From assembly GCF_000337835.1 (NCBI RefSeq), contig NZ_AOLM01000020.1, positions 124,001 to 188,000 of the forward strand: DNA of 64,000 nt. Direction: 5' to 3'. How positions within the stretch are numbered: the first letter of the stretch is position 1; every line of letters starts with the position of its first letter. Position numbers and translations under genes: made by a program. Below are positions 44,125 through 53,260 of the stretch, in pieces. Under the pieces are notes generated by a model. It did no database searches. It had not been told where the DNA came from and saw nothing but the letters and a program-made list of their open reading frames with translations. Origin of the DNA: Haloferax sulfurifontis ATCC BAA-897 (GTDB lineage Archaea > Halobacteriota > Halobacteria > Halobacteriales > Haloferacaceae).

Positions 44125-44163
44125 TAAGGGCCGATGATTGGACTTCCACCGTGGTGACCAATC

Positions 44164-45321
44164 GTGGTTGAATTACAGTCGGTCGGGTTCGAGTCGGAGC
44201 TCAGCCTGTTCAAATACGACACCCTCGAACAGCTTCCGGAGAGCCACCGCGACCTCGACGAGGCCGCCCGCTCCCGGCGAATCGCCGCCGCCCGCGAGGA
44301 GCTCGGCGACCGCGTCGTCGTCCTCGGGCACAACTACCAGCGCCGGGAAATCGTCGAGCACGCGGACTTCATCGGCGACTCCTACGAACTCTCGAAGCGC
44401 GCCGCCGAGTCGGACGCCGACTACGTCGTCTTCGCCGGCGTGACGTTCATGGCCGAGAGCGCGGACGTCATCACCGGCGACGACCAGACGGTGATTCTCC
44501 CGTCGATGGAGGCGTCGTGTCCGATGGCCGGGATGGCCGAGGCCGTGCAGGTCGACTCCGCGTGGGAGACGCTCGTCGAAGAAAGCGGCGGCAAGGACAT
44601 CGTCCCCGTGACGTACATGAACTCCTACGCCGACCTGAAGGCCTTTTGCGCCTCCCACGGCGGGCTCATCTGCACCTCCTCGAACGCCGCCGACGCCTTC
44701 GAGTGGGCCTTCGAGCGCGGCGACGCCGTGCTGTTCCTTCCCGACAAGCACCTCGGGCGCAACACGGCCGACGACCTCGGCATCGACGGCGTGGTCGAGT
44801 GGGACCCGTGGGCCGGCGACGTGGCCGAGTCGATGGGTGCCGCCGGCGAGGTGGAACCCGACATTCCGGACCTCGGCGACGCAGAAGTCATCCTCTGGGA
44901 CGGCTACTGTCAGGTCCACGAGCGCTTCCGCGTCGACCACGTCGAGGCGGCGCAGGCCGACGGCGCGAAGGTCGTCGCCCATCCCGAGTGCCGCCCGAGC
45001 GTCGTCGCGGCCGCCGACGAGGTCGGCTCCACGAGCCACATCTGCGACGTCGTCGCGAACGCCGACCCCGGCGAGACGTGGGCCATCGGCACCGAGGTCC
45101 ACCTCGCGCGACACCTCGCGCGCTGGCACCCCGAGGTCGACGTGCGCCCCCTCTGCGGCGACGCCTGCATGGACTGCAACGCCATGCGGCAGGTCGACCC
45201 CAACTACCTGACGTGGGTGCTCGAAGAACTCGCCGCGGGCCGCGAACCCAACGTCGTCGAGGTCGCGCCCGAGGAGAAGGAACTCGCCGCGGTCGCGCTC
45301 GACCGCATGCTCGAACTATGA
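44164..45321 (+). CDS. nadA: Quinolinate synthase
   Basis: [4Fe-4S] enzyme that condenses iminoaspartate with dihydroxyacetone phosphate to quinolinate. The 385-residue protein has triplicated folds with cluster cysteines probably in [24 protein letters not shown] or HPECRP, and [11 protein letters not shown]. Substrate residues [15 protein letters not shown] near 57 are typical. It starts with GTG 44164. First gene of nadABC: its TGA overlaps the nadB ATG (ATGA). Two inverted repeats precede it. Confidence 0.96.
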   Translation: MVELQSVGFESELSLFKYDTLEQLPESHRDLDEAARSRRIAAAREELGDRVVVLGHNYQRREIVEHADFIGDSYELSKRAAESDADYVVFAGVTFMAESADVITGDDQTVILPSMEASCPMAGMAEAVQVDSAWETLVEESGGKDIVPVTYMNSYADLKAFCASHGGLICTSSNAADAFEWAFERGDAVLFLPDKHLGRNTADDLGIDGVVEWDPWAGDVAESMGAAGEVEPDIPDLGDAEVILWDGYCQVHERFRVDHVEAAQADGAKVVAHPECRPSVVAAADEVGSTSHICDVVANADPGETWAIGTEVHLARHLARWHPEVDVRPLCGDACMDCNAMRQVDPNYLTWVLEELAAGREPNVVEVAPEEKELAAVALDRMLEL

Positions 45322-46946
45322 AGGCCGACGTGCTCGTCGTCGGCTCCGGCATCGCCGGCTGTGCCGCGGCCCTCGCCGCCGCCCGCGAGGGGGCCGACGT
45401 GCTCGTCGTCACGAAGGCGACCGAACCCGAGGACGCCGCGTCAGACTGGGCGCAGGGCGGCATCGCCGTCACCCGGTCCGCGCCCGCGGAGTTCGCCGCC
45501 GACATCCGCCGGGCGAGCGACGACACCGCCGACCCCGAGGCCGTCGAGACGCTCGTCTCCGAGTCCCGCGCCGTCGTCGAGGACGTGCTGTTGGACACGC
45601 TCGGCGTCGAGTTCGACGCGGCGGGCGACGGCGACGCCGGCGACCCGGGTTCTGGCGACGCCGCCGGCACCGACGCCGCCGACTTCGACCTCGCCCGCGA
45701 GGCGGGGCACTCCAGCCGCCGAATCCTCCACGTCGACGCCAGCACCGGCGCGCACGTCCTCCGGCCGTTCCTGAAGCACCTCTCGGCCCGCGACGGCGTG
45801 CGCATCGTCGAGGACGCGATGGCGCTCGACCTCCTGACCGAGGAGGGGACCGTCCGCGGCGCGACCGTCCTCGCGGGCGGCGAGGTCGAACCCGTGTTCG
45901 CCGGGGCGACCGTCCTCGCCACCGGCGGCATCGGCGACTGTTACGCCCGGTCGACCAACCCCGCGGGCGCGGCCGGCGACGGCGTGGCGATGGCCGCGCT
46001 CGCCGGCGCGACCGTCTCTGACATGCAGTACGTCCAGTTCCATCCGACGGCGTACGACCCCCGGACTGACCCACGGGCCGACGACGACGCGCGACCGTTT
46101 CTCGTCAGCGAGGCCGTTCGCGGCGAGGGCGCGGTCCTGCGCGACGCCGACGGCCGCCGCTTCATGCCTGACGTGCACGAAGACGCCGAACTCGCCCCCC
46201 GAGACGTGGTCGCCCGCGCCGTCTCCCGCGCCCGCGACCGGACCGGCCGCGTCGTCCTCGACGTGGCCGACCTCGCCTTCCGCGGGGAGTTCCCCGACCT
46301 CGCGGCGCTCTGCGACGACCGCGGCGTCGACCTCGACGCCGGCATCCCGGTCGCCCCGAGCGAGCACTTCCTCTGCGGCGGCGTCGCCGTCGACGACCGC
46401 GGCAGGACCTCGCTGTCCCGGCTGTTCGCCGTCGGCGAGTGCGCCCGCACCGGCGTCCACGGCGCGAACCGACTCGCCTCGACCAGCCTGCTCGAAGGCC
46501 TCGTCTGGGGCGTCCGCGCCGGCGAGACCGCGTCCGACCGGGGCCGCGGCGAGGCCGAGACCGTCGAGTACGCGCCGCCGCGCGACTCCGACCCGGCGCT
46601 CCCCGACGCCTTCGCCGACACGAAGTTCGACCGCCTCGGGCGGACGATGGACGAGTTCGTCGGCATCGAGCGCACGCCCGACGGCCTCGACACCGCGCGG
46701 GCGCGGCTCCGCCGCCTGAAAGGCGAGGTCGACGCCTACGCCCGCACCCGCGTCTCGCGGGCCGTCTACGAACTCCGGAACGCCTGCGTCGCGTCGCTCC
46801 TCGTCGCCCGCGCGGCCGCCGACGCGCCGTCGGCCGGTTGTCACTCGCTCGTCGACCCCGACGGGCGCGAGGGAAGCGAGGGAGGCGACGGAGGCGAGCG
46901 TGGCGACGACGCCGGACAGGGGGTGACCCCGAGTGCTGACGACTGA
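45318..46946 (+). CDS. nadB: L-aspartate oxidase
   Basis: FAD enzyme that oxidises aspartate to iminoaspartate for NadA. The 542-residue protein begins with the FAD Rossmann loop [16 protein letters not shown] (7-22). [10 protein letters not shown] (about 47) and the succinate-dehydrogenase-like substrate loop with HPTAYDP and [12 protein letters not shown] are present, and the C-terminal helical domain starts near 420. An Asp/Gly-rich insertion ([20 protein letters not shown], near residues 109-128) and an acidic Gly-rich tail are halophilic additions. Confidence 0.95.
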   Translation: MKADVLVVGSGIAGCAAALAAAREGADVLVVTKATEPEDAASDWAQGGIAVTRSAPAEFAADIRRASDDTADPEAVETLVSESRAVVEDVLLDTLGVEFDAAGDGDAGDPGSGDAAGTDAADFDLAREAGHSSRRILHVDASTGAHVLRPFLKHLSARDGVRIVEDAMALDLLTEEGTVRGATVLAGGEVEPVFAGATVLATGGIGDCYARSTNPAGAAGDGVAMAALAGATVSDMQYVQFHPTAYDPRTDPRADDDARPFLVSEAVRGEGAVLRDADGRRFMPDVHEDAELAPRDVVARAVSRARDRTGRVVLDVADLAFRGEFPDLAALCDDRGVDLDAGIPVAPSEHFLCGGVAVDDRGRTSLSRLFAVGECARTGVHGANRLASTSLLEGLVWGVRAGETASDRGRGEAETVEYAPPRDSDPALPDAFADTKFDRLGRTMDEFVGIERTPDGLDTARARLRRLKGEVDAYARTRVSRAVYELRNACVASLLVARAAADAPSAGCHSLVDPDGREGSEGGDGGERGDDAGQGVTPSADD

Positions 46947-47739
46947 GACGGTCGAGCGCTGGCTGGCCGAGGACGTCGGCCACCGCGACGTGACGAACGA
47001 CGTGCCCGGCGACACCACCGGCCGGCTCGTCGCCAAGGAACCGGCGGTCGCCGCCGGTCTCGACGCCGCCGTCGCCGTCTTCGGCTCCCTCGGCGTCGAG
47101 GCCGAGCGAGCGGTCGAAGTCGGCGACGCGGTCGAAGCGGGCGACGAAGTCCTCCGCGTCGAGGGCGACGCCCGGAACGTCCTCCGCGGCGAGCGCGTCG
47201 CCGCCAACGTCGTCGGCCACGCCTCCGGGGTCGCCACGACGACCCGCGAGGCGGTCGACGCCGCCCGCGAAGTCTCGGATTCGGTTCGGGTCGCCGCGAC
47301 CCGCAAAACCACCCCCGGCCTCCGCGGCGTCGAAAAGCGCGCCGTCGTCGCCGGCGGCGGCGACACCCACCGCCTCACGCTCTCCGGGATGGTGATGGTC
47401 AAGGACAACCACGTCGCCGAACTCGGTCTGGAGGAGGCGGTCCGCCGCTTCGCCGAGCGCAAGTCGTTCGCGACCAAGCTCGAAGTCGAAGTCGAGACGC
47501 CCGCGATGGGCGAGCGCGCCGCGGCCGCCGGGGCCGACATCGTCCTGTTCGACAACCTCCCGCCCGAGGCGGTCCGCGAGGGCGTCTCCCGACTCCCCGA
47601 GGGCGTCCTCTCGGAGGCCAGCGGCGGCATCACTCCGGAGACGCTCCCCGACTACGCCGACACCGGCGTCGACGTGGTGTCGATGGGCTGGCTCACCCAC
47701 AGCGCGCCGAGTTCGGACTTCTCCTTCCGGACCGGGTGA
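46933..47739 (+). CDS. nadC: Nicotinate-nucleotide pyrophosphorylase (carboxylating)
   Basis: Converts quinolinate and PRPP to nicotinate mononucleotide. The 268-residue protein has the quinolinate phosphoribosyltransferase order: RWLAEDVGHRDVT, then RVAATRKTTPGLRGVEKRAV, MVKDNHV and the barrel end SEASGGITPETLPDYA. It starts with GTG 46933, overlapping the nadB end by 14 bp in another frame. Last gene of the nad operon; pyrF follows 62 bp later on the same strand. Confidence 0.95.
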   Translation: MLTTETVERWLAEDVGHRDVTNDVPGDTTGRLVAKEPAVAAGLDAAVAVFGSLGVEAERAVEVGDAVEAGDEVLRVEGDARNVLRGERVAANVVGHASGVATTTREAVDAAREVSDSVRVAATRKTTPGLRGVEKRAVVAGGGDTHRLTLSGMVMVKDNHVAELGLEEAVRRFAERKSFATKLEVEVETPAMGERAAAAGADIVLFDNLPPEAVREGVSRLPEGVLSEASGGITPETLPDYADTGVDVVSMGWLTHSAPSSDFSFRTG

Positions 47740-47801
47740 GGGGCCGGTCCACCCGGAGCGAAGGGAAAACCCCTTACTTTCGGTCGTCGCACTCGCGGGC
47801 A

Positions 47802-48599
47802 ATGGGCTTCTTCGACGACCTCCGCGACCGCATCGAGGCGACAGACAGCGTCGTCTCGGTCGGCCTCGACGCCGATATCGACCGCATCCCCGAGCACCTG
47901 ATCGACGAGGACCTCCCGCGCTGGGCGTTCAACCGCCGCATCATCGACGCGACCCACGAGCACGCCGCGGCGTTCAAGCCGAACGCGGCGTTCTACGAGG
48001 ACGAAGACGGCTGGCGCGCCCTGCGGGAGACCATCGCCTACGCCCACGGCAAGGGCGTGCCGGTCCTCTTGGACGCCAAGCGCGCCGACATCGGCAACAC
48101 GACCCGCAAGTACGCCGACCTGCTCGACGACGCCGACGCCATCACGGTCAACCCCTACATGGGCCGCGACTCCGTCCAGCCGTTCCTCGCCCGCGAGGAC
48201 AAGGGCGTGTTCGTCCTCTGCCGCACCTCGAATCCCGGCGGCTCCGACCTCCAGTCGCTCGAACTCGACTCGGGCGAACCCCTCTACGAGCGCGTCGCGG
48301 CGCTCTGCGCCCTCTGGAACGAACACGGGAACGTCGGCCTCGTCGTCGGCGCGACCGGCCCCGACGAACTGGAGCACCTCCGCGAGCAGGTGCCCGACCT
48401 GCCGTTTCTCGTCCCCGGCGTGGGCGCGCAGGGCGGCGACGCCGAGGCCGCCGTCGAGTTCGGCCTCGCGGACGGCGTCGGCCTCGTGAACTCCTCTCGC
48501 GGCATCATCTTCGCCGGCGAAGACCGCGGCGAGGACTTCGACAAGGCCGCCGGGCAGGCGGCCAAGCGCCTCAAAAAGCGACTGAATCAGTACCGCTGA
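47802..48599 (+). CDS. pyrF: Orotidine 5'-phosphate decarboxylase
   Basis: Final step of UMP synthesis. The 265-residue protein is the longer (type 2, about 270-residue) form. The catalytic Lys/Asp motif is DAKRADIGNTTRKYA (near 83-97); SVGLDADIDRIP is the N-terminal signature, AFKPNAAFYE the first Lys. C-terminal PGVGAQGGD and NSSRGIIFAG bind phosphate. The ATG at 47802 starts the family N-terminus. Could be read through from nadC. Confidence 0.96.
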   Translation: MGFFDDLRDRIEATDSVVSVGLDADIDRIPEHLIDEDLPRWAFNRRIIDATHEHAAAFKPNAAFYEDEDGWRALRETIAYAHGKGVPVLLDAKRADIGNTTRKYADLLDDADAITVNPYMGRDSVQPFLAREDKGVFVLCRTSNPGGSDLQSLELDSGEPLYERVAALCALWNEHGNVGLVVGATGPDELEHLREQVPDLPFLVPGVGAQGGDAEAAVEFGLADGVGLVNSSRGIIFAGEDRGEDFDKAAGQAAKRLKKRLNQYR

Positions 48600-48687
48600 G
48601 GCGACGCGTGGGCGGGTTTCTCGGCCGCCTCGTCCGGCGGTCGCGCCCCGGCGAGACGTTTACCACCGTGCGACCCTAACTGCGCCC

Positions 48688-49266
48688 GTGGACCGAGACC
48701 GACTCGTCATGGGGCTCGCGGCGGTGTTCGCGGGCATCACCATGCTCCTCGTCGTGTTGGCGTTCGCCTACCGACAGCTCCTGTTGCTGTTCGTCGCCCT
48801 CCCCTTCGGCGCGACGACCTACTTCATGTACGCCCACGTCAGCGGCCGCCTCCACGAGCGGTTCCGCCGGACGCGCGTCCGCGCCGACGCCGGACGCGGC
48901 GGGTTCGGCTTCCGGTCGGAGCGACGGCGGAGCGACCGCCGGGAGACCGGCGGGTTCGGCGCTGGGCCCCGCGGCGACCCACAAGAGGGACCGCGCGCCG
49001 GGCGGTTCGGTCCAGACGGCGGATTCGGCGGCGAACGCCGCCGCCGACAGCGAACTCGCGGCGACGGGCCGAACGTCCGCCCGCCGCGACGCGGTATGAG
49101 CCGACGGCAAGCCCTCGACACGCTCGACCTCGACGACGACGCCTCCGCGGACGAGGTGAAAGCCGCCTACCGGAGGCGCGTCAAGGAGACGCACCCGGAC
49201 TCGAAGACCGGCGACGAGGAGGCGTTCAAGCGCGTCAACCGGGCATACGAGCGACTGAGCGACTGA
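48688..49266 (+). CDS. Membrane-anchored J-domain protein
   Basis: A 192-residue protein. Two N-terminal hydrophobic helices (about 7-27, 30-48), then an Arg/Gly-rich disordered linker (about 50-135, with GGFGFRSERR and GGFGAGPRG repeats), and a C-terminal J domain (about 138-192) with the diagnostic H169-P-D171. J domains stimulate Hsp70 (DnaK) ATPase. No zinc-finger or substrate domain is present, so it is a class C type J protein, perhaps a membrane recruiter. Starts with GTG 48688. Confidence 0.82.
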   Translation: MDRDRLVMGLAAVFAGITMLLVVLAFAYRQLLLLFVALPFGATTYFMYAHVSGRLHERFRRTRVRADAGRGGFGFRSERRRSDRRETGGFGAGPRGDPQEGPRAGRFGPDGGFGGERRRRQRTRGDGPNVRPPRRGMSRRQALDTLDLDDDASADEVKAAYRRRVKETHPDSKTGDEEAFKRVNRAYERLSD

Positions 49267-49407
49267 GCGCGTCTCGTTTCCTCTCGCATTCGACCGCCAC
49301 ACGTCTCGTCGGGCGCGTTCGCGTCGCTTCCGTCTCGATTGTGTTACAGTCTCATGGCAATCGCTACCGCGGAAAGCGTTTTCACGGTCGGTTTCCTACC
49401 CGAGTCC

Positions 49408-51012
49408 ATGAGCGCGGATCGGGCTCTCTTGGACGAGGCCCTTGAGCGCGGTGAGGAAGAAGGCGGAAACGTCGAGTTCAAAGAACGCCTCACCCGCGCC
49501 GTTCACCTGTCCGACGGCCGGATGGAGTCGCTCGCGGCGCAACTCAGACACCGAGTGCTCTCCGGCGACGGCGTGGCGACCTACGTGGTCGGCGTCACCG
49601 ACGACGGCGGCATCGCCGGCATCCCGCCGGACGACTTCTCCGAGACCATGGACGTGCTGTCGCTTCTGGCCGAGGAGGCCGGGGCGCACATCGAGGACGT
49701 GGAGACGTGGGGCGTCGGCGACTCGGCCGAGCGCGGCCTCGTCGGCGTCGCGACCATCCGCGAGGGCGCGATGCTCGACGTGGACGACGACCACATCGTC
49801 GTCGGCACCGCGGGCCACGTCGACCACGGCAAATCGACGCTCGTCGGCTCGCTCGTGACCGGACAGGCCGACAACGGCAACGGCGGCACGCGGTCGTTCC
49901 TCGACGTGCAACCCCACGAGGTCGAACGCGGCCTGTCCGCGGACCTCTCGTACGCCGTCTACGGTTTTGCCGACGACGGCCCGGTCCACATGCGCAACCC
50001 CCACCGGAAGTCCGACCGAGCGCAGGTCGTCCAGGAGGCCGACCGACTGGTCTCGTTCGTCGACACCGTCGGCCACGAGCCGTGGCTCCGAACGACGATT
50101 CGCGGCCTCGTCGGCCAACGCCTCGACTACGGCCTGCTCGTCGTCGCCGCCGACGACGGCCCGACGCGGACGACCCGCGAACACCTCGGCATCCTGCTCG
50201 CCATGGAGCTTCCGACGGTCGTCGCCATCACGAAGGTCGACGCCGTCTCCGAGGAGCGCGCCGCCGAGGTCGAACGCGAGGTCGAGCGCCTCCTCCGCGA
50301 CGTGGGCCGGACGCCCCTGAGCGTCGAGCGCCACGGCGTCGACGCCGCCGTCGAGGAGATAAGCGAGTCGGTCGTCCCGCTGTTCCTGACGAGCGCGGTC
50401 ACGATGGACGGCCTCGACGACCTCGACCGGCTGTTCGAGGCGCTCCCGAAGCGGAGCGCCGCCGAGGGCGAGTTCAAGATGTACATCGACCGGACCTACT
50501 CGGTCACGGGCGTCGGCGCGGTCGCCTCGGGCACGGTCAACTCCGGGGCGGTCGAGGCCGGCGACACACTGCTCTTGGGACCGATGTCCGACGGCGAGTT
50601 CCGCGAGGTCGAGGTCCGCTCCATCGAGATGCACTACCACCGGGTCGACCGGGCCAACGCCGGCCGCATCGTCGGCATCGCCCTGAAGGGCGTCCGCGAG
50701 TCCGAAATCGAACGCGGTATGGTGCTCCTCCCCGCCGACTCGGAGCCAGCCGCCGTCCGCGAGTTCGAAGCCGACGTGATGGTGCTCAACCACCCGACGC
50801 GGATTCAGGAGGGCTACGAGCCGGTCGTCCACCTCGAAACCATCTCCGAGGCGGCAATCTTCCACCCCGACGGCGGGCGGCTCCTGCCGGGCGACACCGG
50901 CACGACCCGCGTGGAGTTCAAGTTCCGCTCGTACTTCGTCGAGGTGGGCCAGCGGTTCGTCTTCCGCGAGGGGCGGTCCAAGGGCGTCGGCACCGTGACG
51001 AAGGTCGACTAG
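49408..51012 (+). CDS. GTPBP1/2-like translation-factor-family GTPase
   Basis: The 534-residue protein has an N-terminal alpha/beta domain (1-125), then an EF-Tu-like GTPase: G1 GHVDHGKS (136-143), G3 DTVGHEPW, G4 TKVD (near 284), and beta-barrel domains 2 and 3. The domain order is that of GTPBP1/GTPBP2, which act on ribosomes or RNA decay in eukaryotes; the archaeal role is not known to me. ATG 49408 was chosen over in-frame codons upstream, which encode unrelated-looking residues. Confidence 0.88.
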   Translation: MSADRALLDEALERGEEEGGNVEFKERLTRAVHLSDGRMESLAAQLRHRVLSGDGVATYVVGVTDDGGIAGIPPDDFSETMDVLSLLAEEAGAHIEDVETWGVGDSAERGLVGVATIREGAMLDVDDDHIVVGTAGHVDHGKSTLVGSLVTGQADNGNGGTRSFLDVQPHEVERGLSADLSYAVYGFADDGPVHMRNPHRKSDRAQVVQEADRLVSFVDTVGHEPWLRTTIRGLVGQRLDYGLLVVAADDGPTRTTREHLGILLAMELPTVVAITKVDAVSEERAAEVEREVERLLRDVGRTPLSVERHGVDAAVEEISESVVPLFLTSAVTMDGLDDLDRLFEALPKRSAAEGEFKMYIDRTYSVTGVGAVASGTVNSGAVEAGDTLLLGPMSDGEFREVEVRSIEMHYHRVDRANAGRIVGIALKGVRESEIERGMVLLPADSEPAAVREFEADVMVLNHPTRIQEGYEPVVHLETISEAAIFHPDGGRLLPGDTGTTRVEFKFRSYFVEVGQRFVFREGRSKGVGTVTKVD

Positions 51013-51051
51013 AATAGCACGGACGGCGACGCAGATTCGCCTCGCCGACGG

Positions 51052-51543
51052 TCAGGCCGCGTCTTCGACCGCGACGTAGCCGTCCGGTCGGTTTTCCGCC
51101 GCGTCGAACAGCACCGCCCAGTCGAGGAGCCGCGCGACTCTGTCGCGCCAGCGCGACTCCCACCCCTCGGGGTCGCGGTGGCGCTCCCAGTTCGGCACGG
51201 TCGGCTCGAACGCCTCGAACACCGCGTCCGCGGACGTCGGCTCGTCGCCGAGGGCGTCGAGCGCCTCGCGCGCGCCGAAGACGTTCTCTTCGAACGCGCT
51301 CCGCAGGTCGTCGGCGTCGGGGTCGTCGCGGACGCGCTCGAAGCCGCGGCTCACCTCGCGGGCGAGGCCGAGCGACTGGCAGAACACGAGCCAGTCGCGG
51401 CCCTCGTCGGGCGTCACGTCGAGTCGGGTCGCCACTCGGCCACAGCAGTCGTCTTCGGACCCCGGAATCAGGGGGACGGCGCGGTGGGCGTCCCACAGTC
51501 GGTCGAGGGAGTCAGGCGCGGGCGGGACCGGCTTGCGCCTCAC
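51052..51543 (-). CDS. Conserved haloarchaeal protein of unknown function (163 aa)
   Basis: I do not recognise it. A soluble, mainly helical protein with Trp-rich C-terminal third (NWERHRDPEGWESRWRDRVARLLDWAVLFD) and two adjacent Cys (DDCCGRV) near 32-35 that could bind metal. Its GTG start at 51543 overlaps the stop of the mch gene (GTGA), so it is translated from the same mRNA as the methenyl-H4MPT cyclohydrolase, and may relate to C1 metabolism or simply share expression. Confidence 0.7.
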   Translation of the reverse strand: MRRKPVPPAPDSLDRLWDAHRAVPLIPGSEDDCCGRVATRLDVTPDEGRDWLVFCQSLGLAREVSRGFERVRDDPDADDLRSAFEENVFGAREALDALGDEPTSADAVFEAFEPTVPNWERHRDPEGWESRWRDRVARLLDWAVLFDAAENRPDGYVAVEDAA

Positions 51544-52472
51544 AGTCCGAACGACTCGGCGAGCACGTCCTCGTCGGTCTCGCCGAGGGTGTACGTCGGC
51601 CCGTCGACCACGTCGACCGTGACCTGCGCGGGGCCGAACACGTCGGGGTCGACCTCGCCGAAGTCCCAGTCGGCGTCCTCGAACAGCTGTTCGAACGGAA
51701 CGCCGTAGTCAGCCCCGGCCGTGGATATCGCGCGGTCGAAGTCGTCGAAGTCCTCGCTGACGGTGACGTGGACGCGCCCGCCGTAGGCGACGGCGTCGTT
51801 CGTCCGACCCATGGCGACGCTCTCGTCGTAGCTGACGGGGGCGAGCGGGGCGGAGCCGTTGATAGAGAGGACGTTCGTCGGGTCGTACCCCGCCTCGAAG
51901 AGGTTGAAGACGGCGAGTTCGGCGGCGCGGGCCGCGCCCGTGACGCTTCCGACGAGCGAGCCGGTCGCGTAGGTCGGCAGGAAGACGGCGCTCGGTTCGA
52001 GGCCGGTCGTCTCCGCGACGTGTTCGGCCACCTCGTCGGTCGGAAGGTCGATGCTCTCGACGGCGAGGACCGTCAGGTCGAACTCGTCGTAGTAGCCGAG
52101 GTGGTGGAACTCCTCTTCCTCGCCGACCAGCGCGCGGGCCGGGCCGGAGCCGAGACCGTCGAAGCCGTCGAAGGTGAGCTCCCAACCGGCCTTCTGCGAG
52201 CAGAGGAGCGCGAGCGCCGGGCGGTCGGTGGAGAGTTCGACGTGCGGACGGGGCGTGCCGGCGACCTCGCCCATCCGCGTCTGTACCGTGGCGAGACCCG
52301 CGGTCTGAATCTCCGCGAGGAGCATCCCCGCTTCGACACCGCCGTCGGCGTCGACGCCGAAGTCGATGACCGTCGCGCCCGAGTCGAGTTCGTAGCCCTC
52401 GATGCCGAGCTCTCCGGCGAAGTCGAGCGCCTCGTCGACCAGTTCGATGGCCATCCGATTGATGCTGTCCAT
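51540..52472 (-). CDS. mch: Methenyltetrahydromethanopterin cyclohydrolase
   Basis: Interconverts methenyl- and formyl-tetrahydropterin. The 310-residue protein fits the methanogen family (about 310-320). Characteristic stretches: NRMAIELVDEALDFAGELGI, AGMLLAEIQTAGLATVQTRMGEVAGTPRPHVELSTDRPALALLCSQKAGWEL in pieces, and YATGSLVGSVTGAARA. Haloarchaea lack methanogenesis; the enzyme probably serves biosynthetic C1 transfer. Its start is ATG 52472, which is not preceded by a strong TATA box. Confidence 0.93.
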   Translation of the reverse strand: MDSINRMAIELVDEALDFAGELGIEGYELDSGATVIDFGVDADGGVEAGMLLAEIQTAGLATVQTRMGEVAGTPRPHVELSTDRPALALLCSQKAGWELTFDGFDGLGSGPARALVGEEEEFHHLGYYDEFDLTVLAVESIDLPTDEVAEHVAETTGLEPSAVFLPTYATGSLVGSVTGAARAAELAVFNLFEAGYDPTNVLSINGSAPLAPVSYDESVAMGRTNDAVAYGGRVHVTVSEDFDDFDRAISTAGADYGVPFEQLFEDADWDFGEVDPDVFGPAQVTVDVVDGPTYTLGETDEDVLAESFGL

Positions 52473-52538
52473 GCGAGGCGATTGCGCGCCTTCGGCTAAA
52501 GGGTTTGTCAGTCACCCACCGCTCCGGGTCGCGTGGAC

Positions 52539-52559
52539 GTGTCTCGTGTCTCGTGTCTC
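52539..52559. repeat. Three tandem GTGTCTC units
   Basis: A perfect 7-bp unit repeated three times in the mch/thiamine-binding spacer. Short; no role evident. Confidence 0.7.
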
Positions 52560-52600
52560 GCACGGCGGACCCGCGTGGCGGGTCGCCGCGGCCCGCGAAG

Positions 52601-52915
52601 CTACTCGCGGTCGCGTCTCGCTTCCCGCCCGAGGTGGGCTTCGACGGCGTCGACCTTGTCGGCGGCCGTCTGGTCTTTCGTGCGCTTGTCGTCTATCTTC
52701 AGGAACGAGCTCACGCGGTCGCCGTCGACCGCCTTGTGAGCCGCGCCGACCGCCGCGAGCAGTTCGTCGATGTCGTCGGCCTCGATGACCGTTCCCATCG
52801 GGTTCGTCTCGTAGGCCACGTCGAAGTCGTCGAGGGCCGCGACGGCCTTTGCGACCTCGCCCGACATGCTCCCTTCGACGACCGGTGCGACGCTCAACAT
52901 GGCGATGACTGTCAT
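52601..52915 (-). CDS. MTH1187-family (YqgV-like) thiamine-binding protein
   Basis: A 104-residue ferredoxin-like domain: MTVIAMLSVAPVVEGSMSGEVAKAV at the N-terminus and ETNPMGTVIEADDIDELLAAV near 36-56, both characteristic of the family that binds thiamine or its precursors. It probably forms tetramers in the cytosol. Its C-terminus is a charged helix (ADKVDAVEAHLGREARRDRE). It has its own transcript; spacing to mch is 128 bp and contains a triple GTGTCTC repeat. Confidence 0.85.
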   Translation of the reverse strand: MTVIAMLSVAPVVEGSMSGEVAKAVAALDDFDVAYETNPMGTVIEADDIDELLAAVGAAHKAVDGDRVSSFLKIDDKRTKDQTAADKVDAVEAHLGREARRDRE

Positions 52916-53020
52916 GGCCGTACCAACGCGGCACGCGGTAGTAAAACGGGGTGGGCCGAGCCAGCCGGGCCGGCGACCGAACCGACGAGGCTATGACCTC
53001 GAACAGCCACAGATTCCGAT

Positions 53021-53188
53021 ATGTTCCAGAGCCAACTCACTCGGCTGGCGCTCGTGTTGGGGGCGAACGTCGTCGGCGGGGTCACCCTCGGTTCGGCCAT
53101 CGGCGGGGCCGTCGGCTACGCGGCGGAGTGGACCGTGACGGGTGCCGTCTTGGGACTGGCAGTCGCCGTCTTCGCCGTCCGTCGGTAG
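53021..53188 (+). CDS. Small two-helix membrane protein (55 aa)
   Basis: Hand-translated. MFQSQLTRLALVLGANVVGG starts a first glycine-rich helix, AIGGAVGYAAEW links, and VTGAVLGLAVAVFAVRR ends with a positively charged stop-transfer. GC-rich third positions favour a real gene. Function unknown. It lies between divergent MTH1187-like and convergent-free YihY genes, 72 bp before the latter. Confidence 0.55.
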   Translation: MFQSQLTRLALVLGANVVGGVTLGSAIGGAVGYAAEWTVTGAVLGLAVAVFAVRR

Positions 53189-53260
53189 TCGCTCTCACCG
53201 AGAGCCGCCGCCGACCGGGCGCGCATCGCGCTTTTCTCGTCAGCCGACGTATCAGCGCCC

